A DNA stretch of 32,507 nucleotides from an uncultured Cetobacterium sp. (GCF_945952365.1 NZ_CAMFHX010000030.1:1-32507); one strand, 5' to 3'; counted from the first letter of the stretch, positions 7,970-17,156 are shown. Notes: generated by a model from the sequence alone, not told the origin. Program-made: numbers and translations.

Positions 7970-8935
7970 TTATTTATCGCTAACTTTAATTTCTCCAGCC
8001 ATTAACTTAGCTTTAATCTCTTCAAACTTTTGAAGTTTTTCAGCACCGATGATCTCTTTTGTAAATTCGAACTCAGTTACTCCAACTCCATTTTCTTTTG
8101 CTCCATAAACAGTTAATCCTGGTTCGAACTCTCCGTTTGTTAAAGCTTTAACTGTATCATAAACTCCAACGTCAACATTTTTTAACATTGATGTTAAAAC
8201 TGTTCCTGGCTCTACACCATCTTGATTTGAGTCAACACCGATTGCAAAAACTCCCTTTTCTTTTGCAGCAGCGATAACTCCCATTCCTGTTCCACCAGCT
8301 GCATGATATATTACATCTGCACCTTGGTTGATTTCAGAAATAGCATTTTCTTTTCCTCTAACTGGGTCATTGAAAGGATTTGGTCCTGTTGTGTAAACAG
8401 AGAAGAATTTAACTCCTGGGCTTACATACTCTGCACCTTGCTTAAATCCTACTTCGAATTTCTTGATTAAAGGATTTTCCATTCCTCCAACAAATCCAAC
8501 AGCATTATTTTTTGTCATTAATCCTGCTATAACTCCAACTAGGAAAGATCCCTCTTCCTCTTTGAAAACTAATGATTTAACATTTGGTAAATCTACAACA
8601 TCATCAATCATTAAGAAGTTTACATCTTGATAATCTGCAGCTACAGTTCTAGCTGATTCTGTCATTTGGAATCCAGTAGCTATTATTAAATCATATCCAG
8701 CTTCTGCATACTCTCTTAAGAACTCTTCATCTTCTGCAGGTGAAGCTGGTTCTACATATTTAAATTCAATCCCTAAATCTTTTTTTGCTTGCTCTAAACC
8801 TCTGTAAGCTGCATCGTTAAACGACTTGTCTCCTAATCCACCAGTAGAAAGAACAATTCCAACTCTAAGTGGCTTTGCAGCAAATAATCCAATTGCTAAC
8901 ATCATAGACATAACAAAAGTAACTATTTTTCTCAT
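7970..8935 (-). CDS. BMP/PnrA-family periplasmic nucleoside-binding protein
   Basis: A 321-residue substrate-binding protein of the Bmp/PnrA group, whose studied members bind purine nucleosides for ABC uptake. Residues 1-20 are a signal peptide (MRKIVTFVMSMMLAIGLFAA). It has no lipobox cysteine, so the product is probably a soluble periplasmic protein rather than the lipoprotein typical of this family. Family segments follow: STGGLGDKSFNDAAYRG, GFQMTE, VGFVGGMENPL, and GADVIYHAAGGTG. The ABC ATPase and permease genes are not beside it and must lie elsewhere. Its place before deoB-deoD-cdd supports nucleoside as the ligand. Confidence 0.88.
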   Translation of the reverse strand: MRKIVTFVMSMMLAIGLFAAKPLRVGIVLSTGGLGDKSFNDAAYRGLEQAKKDLGIEFKYVEPASPAEDEEFLREYAEAGYDLIIATGFQMTESARTVAADYQDVNFLMIDDVVDLPNVKSLVFKEEEGSFLVGVIAGLMTKNNAVGFVGGMENPLIKKFEVGFKQGAEYVSPGVKFFSVYTTGPNPFNDPVRGKENAISEINQGADVIYHAAGGTGMGVIAAAKEKGVFAIGVDSNQDGVEPGTVLTSMLKNVDVGVYDTVKALTNGEFEPGLTVYGAKENGVGVTEFEFTKEIIGAEKLQKFEEIKAKLMAGEIKVSDK

Positions 8936-8968
8936 TAATACCCTCCTAAATAACTTTATACTAGCTAG

Positions 8969-8996
8969 ATTTTAACACATTCTTAACCTATTTCAA
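8969..8996 (-). promoter_or_regulatory. Promoter of the nucleoside-binding protein and salvage operon
   Basis: TTGAAA (8991-8996), a 16-base spacer and TAAAAT (8969-8974) precede the start codon by 33 bases. It probably also serves deoB-deoD-cdd through the leaky hairpin at 7937-7961. Confidence 0.65.
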
Positions 8997-9010
8997 AGAA
9001 AAATTTGCTA

Positions 9011-9298
9011 TTATTTCATCATTTTTCCTAAAGTATATATTAATTCATCGATTACTTTGTTCTCATCATTATTTTTTATACCCGATACAACACATTTTCT
9101 CAGATGATCCTCTAAAATAAGTTTAGCTATTCCATCTAAAGCAGCTTTAGCTGAAGAGATTTGATTAAGAACATCGTCACAATAATTATCCTCTTCAATC
9201 ATTCTTTTTATTCCTCTTATTTGCCCCTCTATTCTATTAGCTCTAGCTATCATTTTCTTTTTGTCTCCGCACAATTTATTTGGACAATTTTCTTCCAT
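9011..9298 (-). CDS. csoR: CsoR-type copper-sensing repressor
   Basis: A 95-residue all-helical repressor of the CsoR/RcnR/FrmR family. The metal-ligand set Cys40, His65 and Cys69 (NYC40, EDH65LRKC69) has the same spacing as the Cu(I) site of characterised CsoR proteins, which favours copper over nickel, formaldehyde or persulfide sensing. An extra CPNKLC pair sits at the N-terminus and could add metal or redox sensitivity. AGGAGG precedes the ATG. It stands alone after disA with no copper pump or chaperone gene in the window. The large palindrome at 9312-9352 immediately upstream suggests that it represses itself. Confidence 0.88.
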   Translation of the reverse strand: MEENCPNKLCGDKKKMIARANRIEGQIRGIKRMIEEDNYCDDVLNQISSAKAALDGIAKLILEDHLRKCVVSGIKNNDENKVIDELIYTLGKMMK

Positions 9299-9311
9299 TG
9301 AACTCCTCCTG

Positions 9312-9352
9312 TAATATCCTTTTATAGGGTATACCCCTATAAAAGGATATTA
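9312..9352. promoter_or_regulatory. 41-base palindrome, probable CsoR operator
   Basis: Two 18-base arms (TAATATCCTTTTATAGGG and its exact complement) flank five bases, TATAC. The centre GGGTATACCCC has the G-run/C-run core typical of CsoR operators. It lies 14 bases before the csoR start codon, inside its promoter region. Its flanks give no T run, so a terminator is less likely. Confidence 0.8.
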
Positions 9353-9362
9353 TCATATAAAT

Positions 9363-9394
9363 AAAAAAAAATCTACTTTTTTCAAGTAGATTTT
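9363..9394 (-). terminator. Terminator after disA
   Basis: On the minus strand AAAATCTACTT, loop GAAAA, AAGTAGATTTT is an 11-base stem followed by a T run. It overlaps the disA stop codon and marks the end of the long operon that starts in the fatty-acid genes. Confidence 0.85.
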
Positions 9395-10454
9395 ATTTCT
9401 CAAGCTCCACAGTTACCTTCAATCTTTTCAGTCCTGTTTGAATTGCTTTTATTTTAAATTTACTAATACCTTTAATCTCTAACAACTCTTCCGTAGAAGC
9501 TTCTTGAATTTTAGAAAGATTTCCATGGTTATTTACAATCTTCTCAATATCTCTCTTTGTCAATTTAGTTATCTTATCTAAAATTCTGTATCCTTTAGGT
9601 GTAACTCTATTTCCTAAAGTAGAGTATGTTTTTCCATAATCTAAAACTGCTGATAATTTTTCAAGCTCTTTCAACTCATCATCTGTTAGCTTAGACAATC
9701 TATCTGTTATCTCTTCTAGATTGAATGCATCATTTGAATAATTCCAGTAATCTCTTAAGAAGTCCTCTTTTTCACTTTCTATATCCTGAATCAAATCATT
9801 TAAATGAAGCTTAACAAGTCTTCCATCCACACCTAATTCTGTCATATAGTTATTCATCTCATGGAATATTCTTGTAACTTTTTCAAATCTTTGAAGAACA
9901 ACAGTTACCTCATAAAGAGTTACTAAATCATCTAATTCAAGAATAGTTAAGTTTCCTAAGGCCTTATCCAAAACAAATCTGTAACGCTCTAAAGTATTTA
10001 ACCCTTGTGAAGCTTCACCCATAAGATCAGTTGTACTTCTAAGTCTATGCTTCATTTCACCTTTATAAATCGTAACAACTTTCTTTCTTTCTGATACTGC
10101 AATAACAAGCTTATCTGTTTGTTTAGCTACCCTTTGAGCTGTTCTATGTCTTGTTCCGCTCTCATTGGTTGAAAATCTCATACTTGGCTGTAAATGAACA
10201 TTAGCCGAATGTATTTTTGTGATATCAGAGTCTAATATTATTGCTCCATCCATCTTACATAGTTCAAATAACTTTTCAGGTGTATATTCACAATTTATTT
10301 CAAAACCACCGTCCATTATTTTTTGAACCTCTGGATCTAAGCCAACAACTATAAGTGCTCCCATCTCACCATCTAAAACATTGTATATCCCCTCTCTTAA
10401 CTTTGTCCCTGGAGCCAACAGAGAAAGAATCTCTAAGAATTCTGGGTTATTCAT
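9393..10454 (-). CDS. disA: Diadenylate cyclase DisA, DNA integrity scanning
   Basis: A 353-residue protein that makes cyclic di-AMP from two ATP and scans DNA for branched structures. The N-terminal DAC domain shows DGA at 69-71 and the GTRHR loop at 100-104, both catalytic. A helical spine follows (about 150-280). The C-terminal helix-hairpin-helix DNA-binding domain includes LLEIKGISKFKIKAIQ near 325-340. The length is the family standard. Its start overlaps the radA stop by eight bases; the radA-disA pairing is conserved widely, and RadA is known in other bacteria to modulate DisA. Confidence 0.96.
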   Translation of the reverse strand: MNNPEFLEILSLLAPGTKLREGIYNVLDGEMGALIVVGLDPEVQKIMDGGFEINCEYTPEKLFELCKMDGAIILDSDITKIHSANVHLQPSMRFSTNESGTRHRTAQRVAKQTDKLVIAVSERKKVVTIYKGEMKHRLRSTTDLMGEASQGLNTLERYRFVLDKALGNLTILELDDLVTLYEVTVVLQRFEKVTRIFHEMNNYMTELGVDGRLVKLHLNDLIQDIESEKEDFLRDYWNYSNDAFNLEEITDRLSKLTDDELKELEKLSAVLDYGKTYSTLGNRVTPKGYRILDKITKLTKRDIEKIVNNHGNLSKIQEASTEELLEIKGISKFKIKAIQTGLKRLKVTVELEK

Positions 10455-11832
10455 CTTTACTCATCCTCTCTAAAAATTCTTCTAAATTTTTTAAATATAT
10501 TATTTTTAATTTATAACTATTTTTTTCAATCTCTTTTCTATTAGCTTCAGGTACATAAACACCTTTGAATCCTAACTTCTCTAGTTCTCTCAATCTCTTG
10601 TCAATAAAAAAGGCTTTTCTAATCTCTCCTCTCAACCCCAATTCACCTATCGCCGCTATTTTTTGACTTATCGCAACATTTCTATATAAAGAAACTATTG
10701 AGATTAATGCTGCCAAATCTGCTGCTGGATCGTTGATTGAAAGTCCACCTGGAATATTTATAAAAAGATCTTTCATTCCTAGATTCAATCCCATTCTTTT
10801 TTCAGCAATTGCTGTCAAGATTTGCATTCTATTTCTATCAAATCCTTGAACAATCCTTTTAGGTATTCCTATTGTGCAATCTGTTAATAAAGTTTGTATC
10901 TCTAATAAAAATACTTTAGTTCCTTCTAATACTGGAACTACCATACTTCCTATATTTTTCTCATCTCTTTCACTCAAGAAAAACTCTGAAGAATTTTTCA
11001 CTTCATGTATACCTGTATCTTCCATACTAAAAACTGCCAACTCATTCGTTGAACCAAATCTATTTTTTAGACTTCTTAAAATTCTATAAAACAGCCCTTC
11101 TTCTCCTTCAAAATGAAAAACGGCATCAACCATATGTTCTAATAACTTTGGTCCAGCTACTTTTCCATCTTTTGTTATATGTCCAACTATAAAAAATGAT
11201 ACCTCATTTTTTTTCGCTAACTCTACTATTTTCAAAGTACACTCTCTTATCTGAGTTGGTGTTCCTGGAATAGAGTCCACTTCTGAATTATACAGTGTTT
11301 GTATAGAATCAACAATAACTATTTTAGGTTTTTTTGTAATAACATATTCATATATACTTTGAATATCTGTTTCTGACATCAAATATAGATTTTCAGAATA
11401 TATTCCTAATCTCTCTCCTCTTGATTTTATTTGAGCAGGAGACTCCTCTCCAGAGACATATAAAACATCCCCATATTCTGTATACTCTTTAGCTGTCTGA
11501 AGCAAAAGTGTCGATTTCCCAATCCCTGGATTTCCAGTGATTAAAACAACCTCTCCTTTTACAAGTCCTCCACCCAATATTCTATCAAATTCAGATATTT
11601 TTGTTTTATATCTAAAGTTTTTTTCTATTTGAACATTGGCAAAGGATACAACTTTATCTTGAATATTTTGAAGTGAACTAGCTGATGATTTTATACTTTT
11701 AGCTGCGACTGGTGATACCTCTATCTCTTCATCAAAAGTTCCCCATTCTCCACAACCATCACATTTTCCCATCCATTTTATGGTTTTATACCCACATTCA
11801 CTACAAATATAAAAACTTTTTGCCTTTGCCAT
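10447..11832 (-). CDS. radA: DNA repair protein RadA (Sms)
   Basis: A 461-residue RecA-like ATPase that helps process recombination intermediates by driving branch migration. It shows the expected three parts: an N-terminal C4 zinc finger (C10, C13, C24, C27), a RecA core with Walker A GNPGIGKST at 100-108 and the KNRFG motif near residue 255, and a Lon-protease-like C-terminal domain without protease activity in this family. AAGGAG lies ten bases before the ATG. It follows coaD by seven bases and overlaps disA. Confidence 0.96.
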   Translation of the reverse strand: MAKAKSFYICSECGYKTIKWMGKCDGCGEWGTFDEEIEVSPVAAKSIKSSASSLQNIQDKVVSFANVQIEKNFRYKTKISEFDRILGGGLVKGEVVLITGNPGIGKSTLLLQTAKEYTEYGDVLYVSGEESPAQIKSRGERLGIYSENLYLMSETDIQSIYEYVITKKPKIVIVDSIQTLYNSEVDSIPGTPTQIRECTLKIVELAKKNEVSFFIVGHITKDGKVAGPKLLEHMVDAVFHFEGEEGLFYRILRSLKNRFGSTNELAVFSMEDTGIHEVKNSSEFFLSERDEKNIGSMVVPVLEGTKVFLLEIQTLLTDCTIGIPKRIVQGFDRNRMQILTAIAEKRMGLNLGMKDLFINIPGGLSINDPAADLAALISIVSLYRNVAISQKIAAIGELGLRGEIRKAFFIDKRLRELEKLGFKGVYVPEANRKEIEKNSYKLKIIYLKNLEEFLERMSKDE

Positions 11833-11839
11833 AACTGTA

Positions 11840-12322
11840 CTACTCCTTAACCCTTTTTTTTATCCTCTCAATTACATATTCATCTAAGTAATTATCTAAC
11901 TTCCCATCATATAAAGCCAATTCTCTAACAATAGATGAACTAACATATAGATACTCTTTAGAAGCTGGTATGAAAATTGTCTCTATCTCTTTATTTGATA
12001 TATCATAATTTCCATAAGCAAGTGATAATTCATATTCATAATCTGTTACAGCTCTAAGACCTCTAACTATATAGTTACACCCTATATCCTTCATATAAGT
12101 AGCTAAAAGTCCACTATGTTCTACAACTTCTACATTTTCTATATCTTTCAATACTTCACAAACCATATCTTTCCGTTCTTCTAAGGTAAACATAGTTTTT
12201 TTAGCACTGTTGTTTAATACAGCTACAATCAATTTATCACACATCTTACTTGCTCTTTTTATTATCTCTGAATGTCCTTTTGTTATTGGATCGAACGTTC
12301 CTGAATATAAAGCCAATTTCAT
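11840..12322 (-). CDS. coaD: Phosphopantetheine adenylyltransferase
   Basis: A 160-residue nucleotidyltransferase that transfers AMP from ATP to 4'-phosphopantetheine, the penultimate step of coenzyme A synthesis. GTFDPITKGH near the N-terminus is the T/HxGH-type site (His17 region), and SSSIVREL near residue 130 is the ISSTxxR-like motif. The length is typical. It sits in the same operon as acpP, whose 4'-phosphopantetheine arm derives from CoA. Eight bases separate it from rng. Confidence 0.95.
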   Translation of the reverse strand: MKLALYSGTFDPITKGHSEIIKRASKMCDKLIVAVLNNSAKKTMFTLEERKDMVCEVLKDIENVEVVEHSGLLATYMKDIGCNYIVRGLRAVTDYEYELSLAYGNYDISNKEIETIFIPASKEYLYVSSSIVRELALYDGKLDNYLDEYVIERIKKRVKE

Positions 12323-12330
12323 TTTTGCAC

Positions 12331-13797
12331 CTAACTTTCTAATATAATCTCATAATCTTTTAAAAAATCTCTATTTTTAGTACTTATTTCTATTTTTTTC
12401 CCTGATTTTTGTAAAAGAGCTTTTATAAAGTCTAAGTAGATTTCCTCTATTTTCTCTTTCACACTTTCTTTAGTCAGAATTTTAACTTTTTTTATATCTT
12501 TTTCATTTACAATATCTTTAAGTTCTTTTATTATGCTTTCAACAATCGCTCTACTTCCCTTTATTTTTCCAGTTCCTTTACAAACAGGACACTCATCTTG
12601 GAAATAATAAGATAGTGGTTTACCTAATCTTTTTCTTGTCATCTCTACTAACCCTAAGTCTGTAAAATGAATTATATTTGTTTTAACTCTATCTTTAGCT
12701 AAGTTCTCCTCTAAAACTTTTAAAACTTTTACCTTGTCCTCTTCAACTTTCATATCTATGAAATCTATTATTATTATTCCACTCAAGTTTCTTATACGAA
12801 GCTGCCTTGCAATTTCTTCTGCAGCCTCTATATTTGTTTTAACTACAGTTTCTTCTAGATTCATACTTCCAATATTTTTTCCAGTGTTTACATCTATACT
12901 CACTAAAGCTTCTGTTTTTTCTATAACTATAGAACCACCACACTCTAGATTCGTTGTAACCTCTAAAGATTTCTCCACTTCTTTTTGAATACCGTACTTA
13001 TAGAAAATCTCCTCTTTCTCAGTATAAAGTTTAATCTTCATCTTTGGAATACCTTCACTAAAAGCTCTTACATAATCGATAATTTCCCAGTAGACCTCTT
13101 CATTATCCACAACTATCTCATCTATATCATTACCTATAATATCTCTTAAAACCTTACTCACAATACCGTTATCTTTATATAAAAGTTCACCGGTTCTTGC
13201 GGCTTTTATTTTAACCTCTATCTCTTCCCATTTCTTAATTAGATATTGTAACTCTTTTTCAAAATGATAGATACTTTTTCCCTCAGCAGCGGTTCTTATA
13301 ATAACCCCCATACCTTCAGGAACTATTTCAGAAAATAGCTTCTCCAATCGTTCTCTTTCAACTTCGTCCTTTATCTTTTTAGAAATAGCTATATGATTAT
13401 TATTTGGCATTAAAACCAAAAATTTCCCTGGGATTGTATAGTGAGTTGTTACTCTAGCTCCTTTGCTTCCTCTAGGATCACTTAGCACTTGAACTACAAC
13501 TTCATCTCCGACATTCAATAACTCTTCAATTGGTTTAACACTATTCACTATCCCCGTTAAATACTTCTCTTCAAAATCCCTCAAATCCTTAACATATAAA
13601 AATCCATTTTTCTCTAATCCAATATTAACAAAAGCTGATTCCATTCCAGGAAGAACGTTAGCTACTTTCCCTTTATAGATATTTCCATTTAAAGTTCCTT
13701 CGCCTTCTCTTTCGATGTGAACTTCCATAACTTTGCCGTTTTCTAAAACTGCTGCTCTTGTTTTAAATCTATTGGTATTTATTACTACTTGGTTCAT
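12331..13797 (-). CDS. rng: Ribonuclease G/E family endoribonuclease
   Basis: A 488-residue single-strand endoribonuclease for rRNA and mRNA processing. It has an N-terminal S1-like domain (GNIYKGKVANVLPGMESAFV, at about 38-57), the catalytic core with SIDVNTGKN and IIIIDFIDM carrying the metal-binding aspartates, and the zinc-link CPVCKGTGKI near residue 405. It has no long unstructured C-terminal tail, so it resembles RNase G more than E. coli RNase E. Its start overlaps the upstream radical SAM gene by 29 bases; GGGAGAG precedes the ATG. Confidence 0.92.
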   Translation of the reverse strand: MNQVVINTNRFKTRAAVLENGKVMEVHIEREGEGTLNGNIYKGKVANVLPGMESAFVNIGLEKNGFLYVKDLRDFEEKYLTGIVNSVKPIEELLNVGDEVVVQVLSDPRGSKGARVTTHYTIPGKFLVLMPNNNHIAISKKIKDEVERERLEKLFSEIVPEGMGVIIRTAAEGKSIYHFEKELQYLIKKWEEIEVKIKAARTGELLYKDNGIVSKVLRDIIGNDIDEIVVDNEEVYWEIIDYVRAFSEGIPKMKIKLYTEKEEIFYKYGIQKEVEKSLEVTTNLECGGSIVIEKTEALVSIDVNTGKNIGSMNLEETVVKTNIEAAEEIARQLRIRNLSGIIIIDFIDMKVEEDKVKVLKVLEENLAKDRVKTNIIHFTDLGLVEMTRKRLGKPLSYYFQDECPVCKGTGKIKGSRAIVESIIKELKDIVNEKDIKKVKILTKESVKEKIEEIYLDFIKALLQKSGKKIEISTKNRDFLKDYEIILES

Positions 13798-14818
13798 CTA
13801 TCTCTCCCCTAAGAACCTGTTTCCACGGGTAAATCGTTTCATTTACTTTGATTGTATCTACCTCTAATGTATTGTCTATTTTAATTTTAAAATCTTTTCC
13901 TAACTTCTCTTTATTGACCTTATTTATACCAACAATTCTGGAAACATTCCTTTCATTAGTTTCTATCTCTAATTTTTTTTCATTTTCCAATATATTATTT
14001 AGAAAATCATAATATATCTCTCCAACCACAAGCTCTCTAAAAGCTGGATGGAAAGGTCCCCCTAAAACATTTTCGTCGTCATTTAAATCATCTGTTGGTT
14101 GTAATCCAACTCTAACAATATTTATATTATTATAATCTAAAAGCGAATATATCTTTTTACATCTTTTAACTGCTTCATCTAAAGTTAAAGGTGCATATGT
14201 TCCTTGCTTAAACATATCTGCCATCTCTGTTTCTTTTATAACTAAAGTTGGGTATATTCTTGCTATATCCGGTTTTAATCCCACAGTTTTTACGGCACTT
14301 AAATAGTCACTCTCATCTGTTGACCCTGGCAATCCTAACATCAACTGAATTCCTAATTCTATCCCTGCATCTTGTATAAGTTTTGAAGCAATAAAAACTT
14401 TCTCCATAGGATAAAATCTATGTGTTTGTTTCAACACATTTTCATCTAAAGACTGAACTCCTAACTCTACAGTTGTAACTCCATATTTTTTCAGCATCGT
14501 AACTATCTCTTCATCTATATAATCTGGTCTAGTTGATAGCCTAATTCCATCAACTAATCCACTTTTTATATATTCATAAACTACAGATAGATATTCTTCT
14601 TGTAATTTTATAGAAATTCCTGTAAAAGTTCCACCAAAAAAAGCCACCTCTTTCTTGGATTTTTTTGGAAGAGTTTTTAAGTATGTTTCAATTATATTTT
14701 TTATATCATCTGTAGTTACATCTGTTTCTCTACCATTTATTTTCTTCTGATTACAAAAAACACAATCATTTGGACATCCAAAATGACTTATAAAAATTGG
14801 GATATTATAGTGTTTCAT
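13769..14818 (-). CDS. Elp3-like radical SAM protein
   Basis: A 349-residue radical SAM protein with the iron-sulfur motif CPNDCVFC (Cys15, Cys19, Cys22) and typical barrel segments: FFGGTFTGI, LSTRPDYID, VELGVQSLD, and IQLMLGLPGST. These match the radical SAM part of the Elp3 family. The acetyltransferase half of true Elp3 is absent by length, so tRNA wobble modification should not be assumed. It overlaps rnc by 14 bases and rng by 29. That suggests a translational coupling with RNA-processing genes and hints at an RNA substrate; this is inference. Confidence 0.85.
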   Translation of the reverse strand: MKHYNIPIFISHFGCPNDCVFCNQKKINGRETDVTTDDIKNIIETYLKTLPKKSKKEVAFFGGTFTGISIKLQEEYLSVVYEYIKSGLVDGIRLSTRPDYIDEEIVTMLKKYGVTTVELGVQSLDENVLKQTHRFYPMEKVFIASKLIQDAGIELGIQLMLGLPGSTDESDYLSAVKTVGLKPDIARIYPTLVIKETEMADMFKQGTYAPLTLDEAVKRCKKIYSLLDYNNINIVRVGLQPTDDLNDDENVLGGPFHPAFRELVVGEIYYDFLNNILENEKKLEIETNERNVSRIVGINKVNKEKLGKDFKIKIDNTLEVDTIKVNETIYPWKQVLRGEIDEPSSNKYQ

Positions 14819-15515
14819 AAAGTTTTACCCCTAACTTTTTGCAGATATCTTTTGCTGCAGATTGCTCGGCACTTTTTTTATTTTTTCCTTTTCCATATCC
14901 TTTTAAATCATCTTTTATAATTGCAACAACCTCAAAAACTTTTAAATGATCTGGTCCAGCTTCACTTACAACTTGATATGTCGGTATAATTTTATACTCT
15001 TTTTGACTATATTCTTGTAATATTGTTTTAAAATCTAAAATATCTTCATTTTCATTTACATGCTCAATCGGATGTCTTAAATATTTCATCGCTATATCTT
15101 TTGTTGTTACGAAATCTGAATCTAAATATACAGCTCCTAATATCGCTTCAAATACATCTCCTAATATTGAGTTTCTTTCTCTTCCACCAGTTAATTCTTC
15201 ACCTTTACTTAGCATTAAATATTGCCCAAAATCAAGTGTTTTAGATATTTTTGCTAATACAGGTTCACTTACTACCATAGCCTTCAGTTTTGCTAAATCT
15301 CCCTCTAAAGCATTTGGATACGTTTTGTATAAATGCTCTGTAACAATAAGATCTAGAACTGCATCACCAAGCAGTTCTAGTCTTTCATTGTTTAATTTTC
15401 TATATTTAGCGTGTTCATTTCCGAAAGATCTATGGATAAGTGCATTTTTTAATAGGTCCTTATTTTTAAAGGTATATCCTATTTTATCTTCTAATTCTAG
15501 ATATGATCTTTTCAC
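14805..15515 (-). CDS. rnc: Ribonuclease III
   Basis: A 236-residue double-strand-specific endoribonuclease for rRNA and mRNA maturation. The signature NERLELLGDAVLDL (about 43-56) holds two catalytic acids; the second pair lies in GDVFEAILGAVYLD. A C-terminal double-stranded RNA-binding domain begins near residue 155 and ends with KGKNKKSAEQSAAKDICKKL. The start codon is GTG, with GGGAGAGAG upstream. It follows fabF by 18 bases, an acpP-fabF-rnc order common in many bacteria. Confidence 0.96.
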   Translation of the reverse strand: MKRSYLELEDKIGYTFKNKDLLKNALIHRSFGNEHAKYRKLNNERLELLGDAVLDLIVTEHLYKTYPNALEGDLAKLKAMVVSEPVLAKISKTLDFGQYLMLSKGEELTGGRERNSILGDVFEAILGAVYLDSDFVTTKDIAMKYLRHPIEHVNENEDILDFKTILQEYSQKEYKIIPTYQVVSEAGPDHLKVFEVVAIIKDDLKGYGKGKNKKSAEQSAAKDICKKLGVKLYETL

Positions 15516-15533
15516 TTATCTCTCTCCCTTTTA

Positions 15534-16772
15534 CTACTTATATTTTCTCATCGCTATTACAGCGTTATGTCCACCAAATCCTAATGAACTTGACATTCCA
15601 ACTTCGATATCTCTTTTTACCATCTCATTTGGAGTATAGTTTAAATCTAAAGCTGGATCTGGATTATCTTGGTTTATTGTTGGAGGTACTACACCTTCAG
15701 CGATTGATAAAGCCAATATAACTCCTTCAATTCCACCTGCTGCTCCTAAACCATGTCCTGTAGCTCCTTTTGTTGAAGATATGTTCATAGTATAAGCTGC
15801 ATCACCAAATGCACCCTTTATAGCTGCAGTTTCATTTCTATCGTTTGCTGGTGTTGATGTTCCATGTGCATTGATATATCCAACCTCTTCTGGTTTTATA
15901 TCTCCTTGATTCATAGCCATTACGAAAGCTCTTACTGCTCCCTCTCCACCTTCAGATGGTGATGTTATATGGTACGCATCACAAGTTTCTCCATATCCTA
16001 CAACTTCAGCATAGATTTTTGCTCCTCTAGCTTTTGCTGATTCTAGCTCTTCTAAAATAAGAATTCCTGCTCCCTCTCCCATTACAAATCCATCTCTATC
16101 AGCTGTAAACGGTCTTGAAGCTTTTTGAGGATCATCATTTCTTGTTGATAAAGCCTTCATATTTGCGAATGCATTTATAGCAAACTTTGTTATACAAGCT
16201 TCTGTTCCTCCTGTTATCATAGCATCTGTTTTTCCAGATTTTATCATTTCAAAAGAATCCCCTATTGAATGAGTTCCAGCAGCACATGCTGTTACTACAG
16301 CTTTATTTGGTCCTTTAGCACCAAAGTATATACCTACATTTCCTGAAGCCATGTTATTAATCATTGCTGGAATTGTAAATGGAGATATTCTTCTAGTTCC
16401 TTTTTCTAACATTGTTCCAAATTGCTCTTCGAAAACTTCTATTCCTCCGATTCCTGACGATACAATTGTTCCAACCTTAGTTGCGTTATTTTCATCTATA
16501 ACAAGACCCGAGTCCTCTAATGCCATTTTTGTAGCGGCAATAGCAAACTGAGTATTTCTTGCTAATTTTTTTACTTCTTTCTTTTCAATTCCAAACTGAG
16601 TCGGATCAAAATCAGTAACTTCCCCTGCTATTTTAACAGCACTCTCTGTTGTATCGAAAGATTTAATCTCATTTATTCCACATTTACCAGCTTTTATAGC
16701 ATCCCAAGATTTTTCCGTTCCAGTTCCTAGTGAAGTTATTAAACCAACTCCTGTTACAACTACTCTTCTCAT
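15534..16772 (-). CDS. fabF: Beta-ketoacyl-ACP synthase II
   Basis: A 412-residue condensing enzyme that elongates acyl-ACP with malonyl-ACP. The Cys-His-His triad is complete: Cys163 in TACAAGTH, His303 in NAHGTS and His340 in GATGHGLGAAGG. The start is placed at the ATG of MRRVVVTGVG, which matches the family N-terminus; the frame is open four codons further to a GTG without a ribosome site. It lies 75 bases after acpP, with a hairpin between them. Confidence 0.95.
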   Translation of the reverse strand: MRRVVVTGVGLITSLGTGTEKSWDAIKAGKCGINEIKSFDTTESAVKIAGEVTDFDPTQFGIEKKEVKKLARNTQFAIAATKMALEDSGLVIDENNATKVGTIVSSGIGGIEVFEEQFGTMLEKGTRRISPFTIPAMINNMASGNVGIYFGAKGPNKAVVTACAAGTHSIGDSFEMIKSGKTDAMITGGTEACITKFAINAFANMKALSTRNDDPQKASRPFTADRDGFVMGEGAGILILEELESAKARGAKIYAEVVGYGETCDAYHITSPSEGGEGAVRAFVMAMNQGDIKPEEVGYINAHGTSTPANDRNETAAIKGAFGDAAYTMNISSTKGATGHGLGAAGGIEGVILALSIAEGVVPPTINQDNPDPALDLNYTPNEMVKRDIEVGMSSSLGFGGHNAVIAMRKYK

Positions 16773-16813
16773 TATCCTATCCACCTCTTTGTTATTTTTC
16801 CAAAAAATATAAC

Positions 16814-16839
16814 TAAAGGGGTACTTTCATACCCCTTTA
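16814..16839 (-). terminator. Hairpin between acpP and fabF (partial terminator)
   Basis: TAAAGGGGTA and TACCCCTTTA form a perfect ten-base stem with a six-base loop, followed on the minus strand by GTTATATTTTTT. The T run starts several bases after the stem, so termination is probably partial. That would keep acyl carrier protein more abundant than FabF and the genes behind it. Confidence 0.65.
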
Positions 16840-16847
16840 AATTTATC

Positions 16848-17072
16848 TTACTTATTTGCTTCGATGTAGTTTACAACATCTTGTACAGTTTTAATTTTTT
16901 CTGCATCTGTATCAGGGATTTCTACGTCGAACTCTTCTTCGAAAGCCATGATTAACTCAACTGTATCTAAAGAATCTGCTCCTAAATCTTCTACGAAGTT
17001 CGCCTCTAAAGTTACTTGATCAGCCTCTACACCTAATTGCTCTACAACTATTTCTACTATTTTATCTAACAT
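16848..17072 (-). CDS. acpP: Acyl carrier protein
   Basis: A 74-residue acidic helical protein that carries growing acyl chains. Ser34 in [10 protein letters not shown] is the 4'-phosphopantetheine site. AGGAGG precedes the ATG. It has its own promoter and a hairpin downstream, as expected for a protein needed in large amounts. It lies between fabD and fabF, the usual order except that fabG is missing here. Confidence 0.97.
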   Translation of the reverse strand: MLDKIVEIVVEQLGVEADQVTLEANFVEDLGADSLDTVELIMAFEEEFDVEIPDTDAEKIKTVQDVVNYIEANK

Positions 17073-17109
17073 ATGTTTTCCTCCTAATTTTTTTATTATT
17101 TATATTAAT

Positions 17110-17138
17110 ATATTAGCAAATTTAATATATTTTTTCAA
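17110..17138 (-). promoter_or_regulatory. acpP promoter
   Basis: TTGAAA (17133-17138), a 17-base spacer and TAATAT (17110-17115) lie 37 bases before the acpP start codon, in the gap after fabD. Confidence 0.65.
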
Positions 17139-17156
17139 GTTTTATCATCTTTTAGA

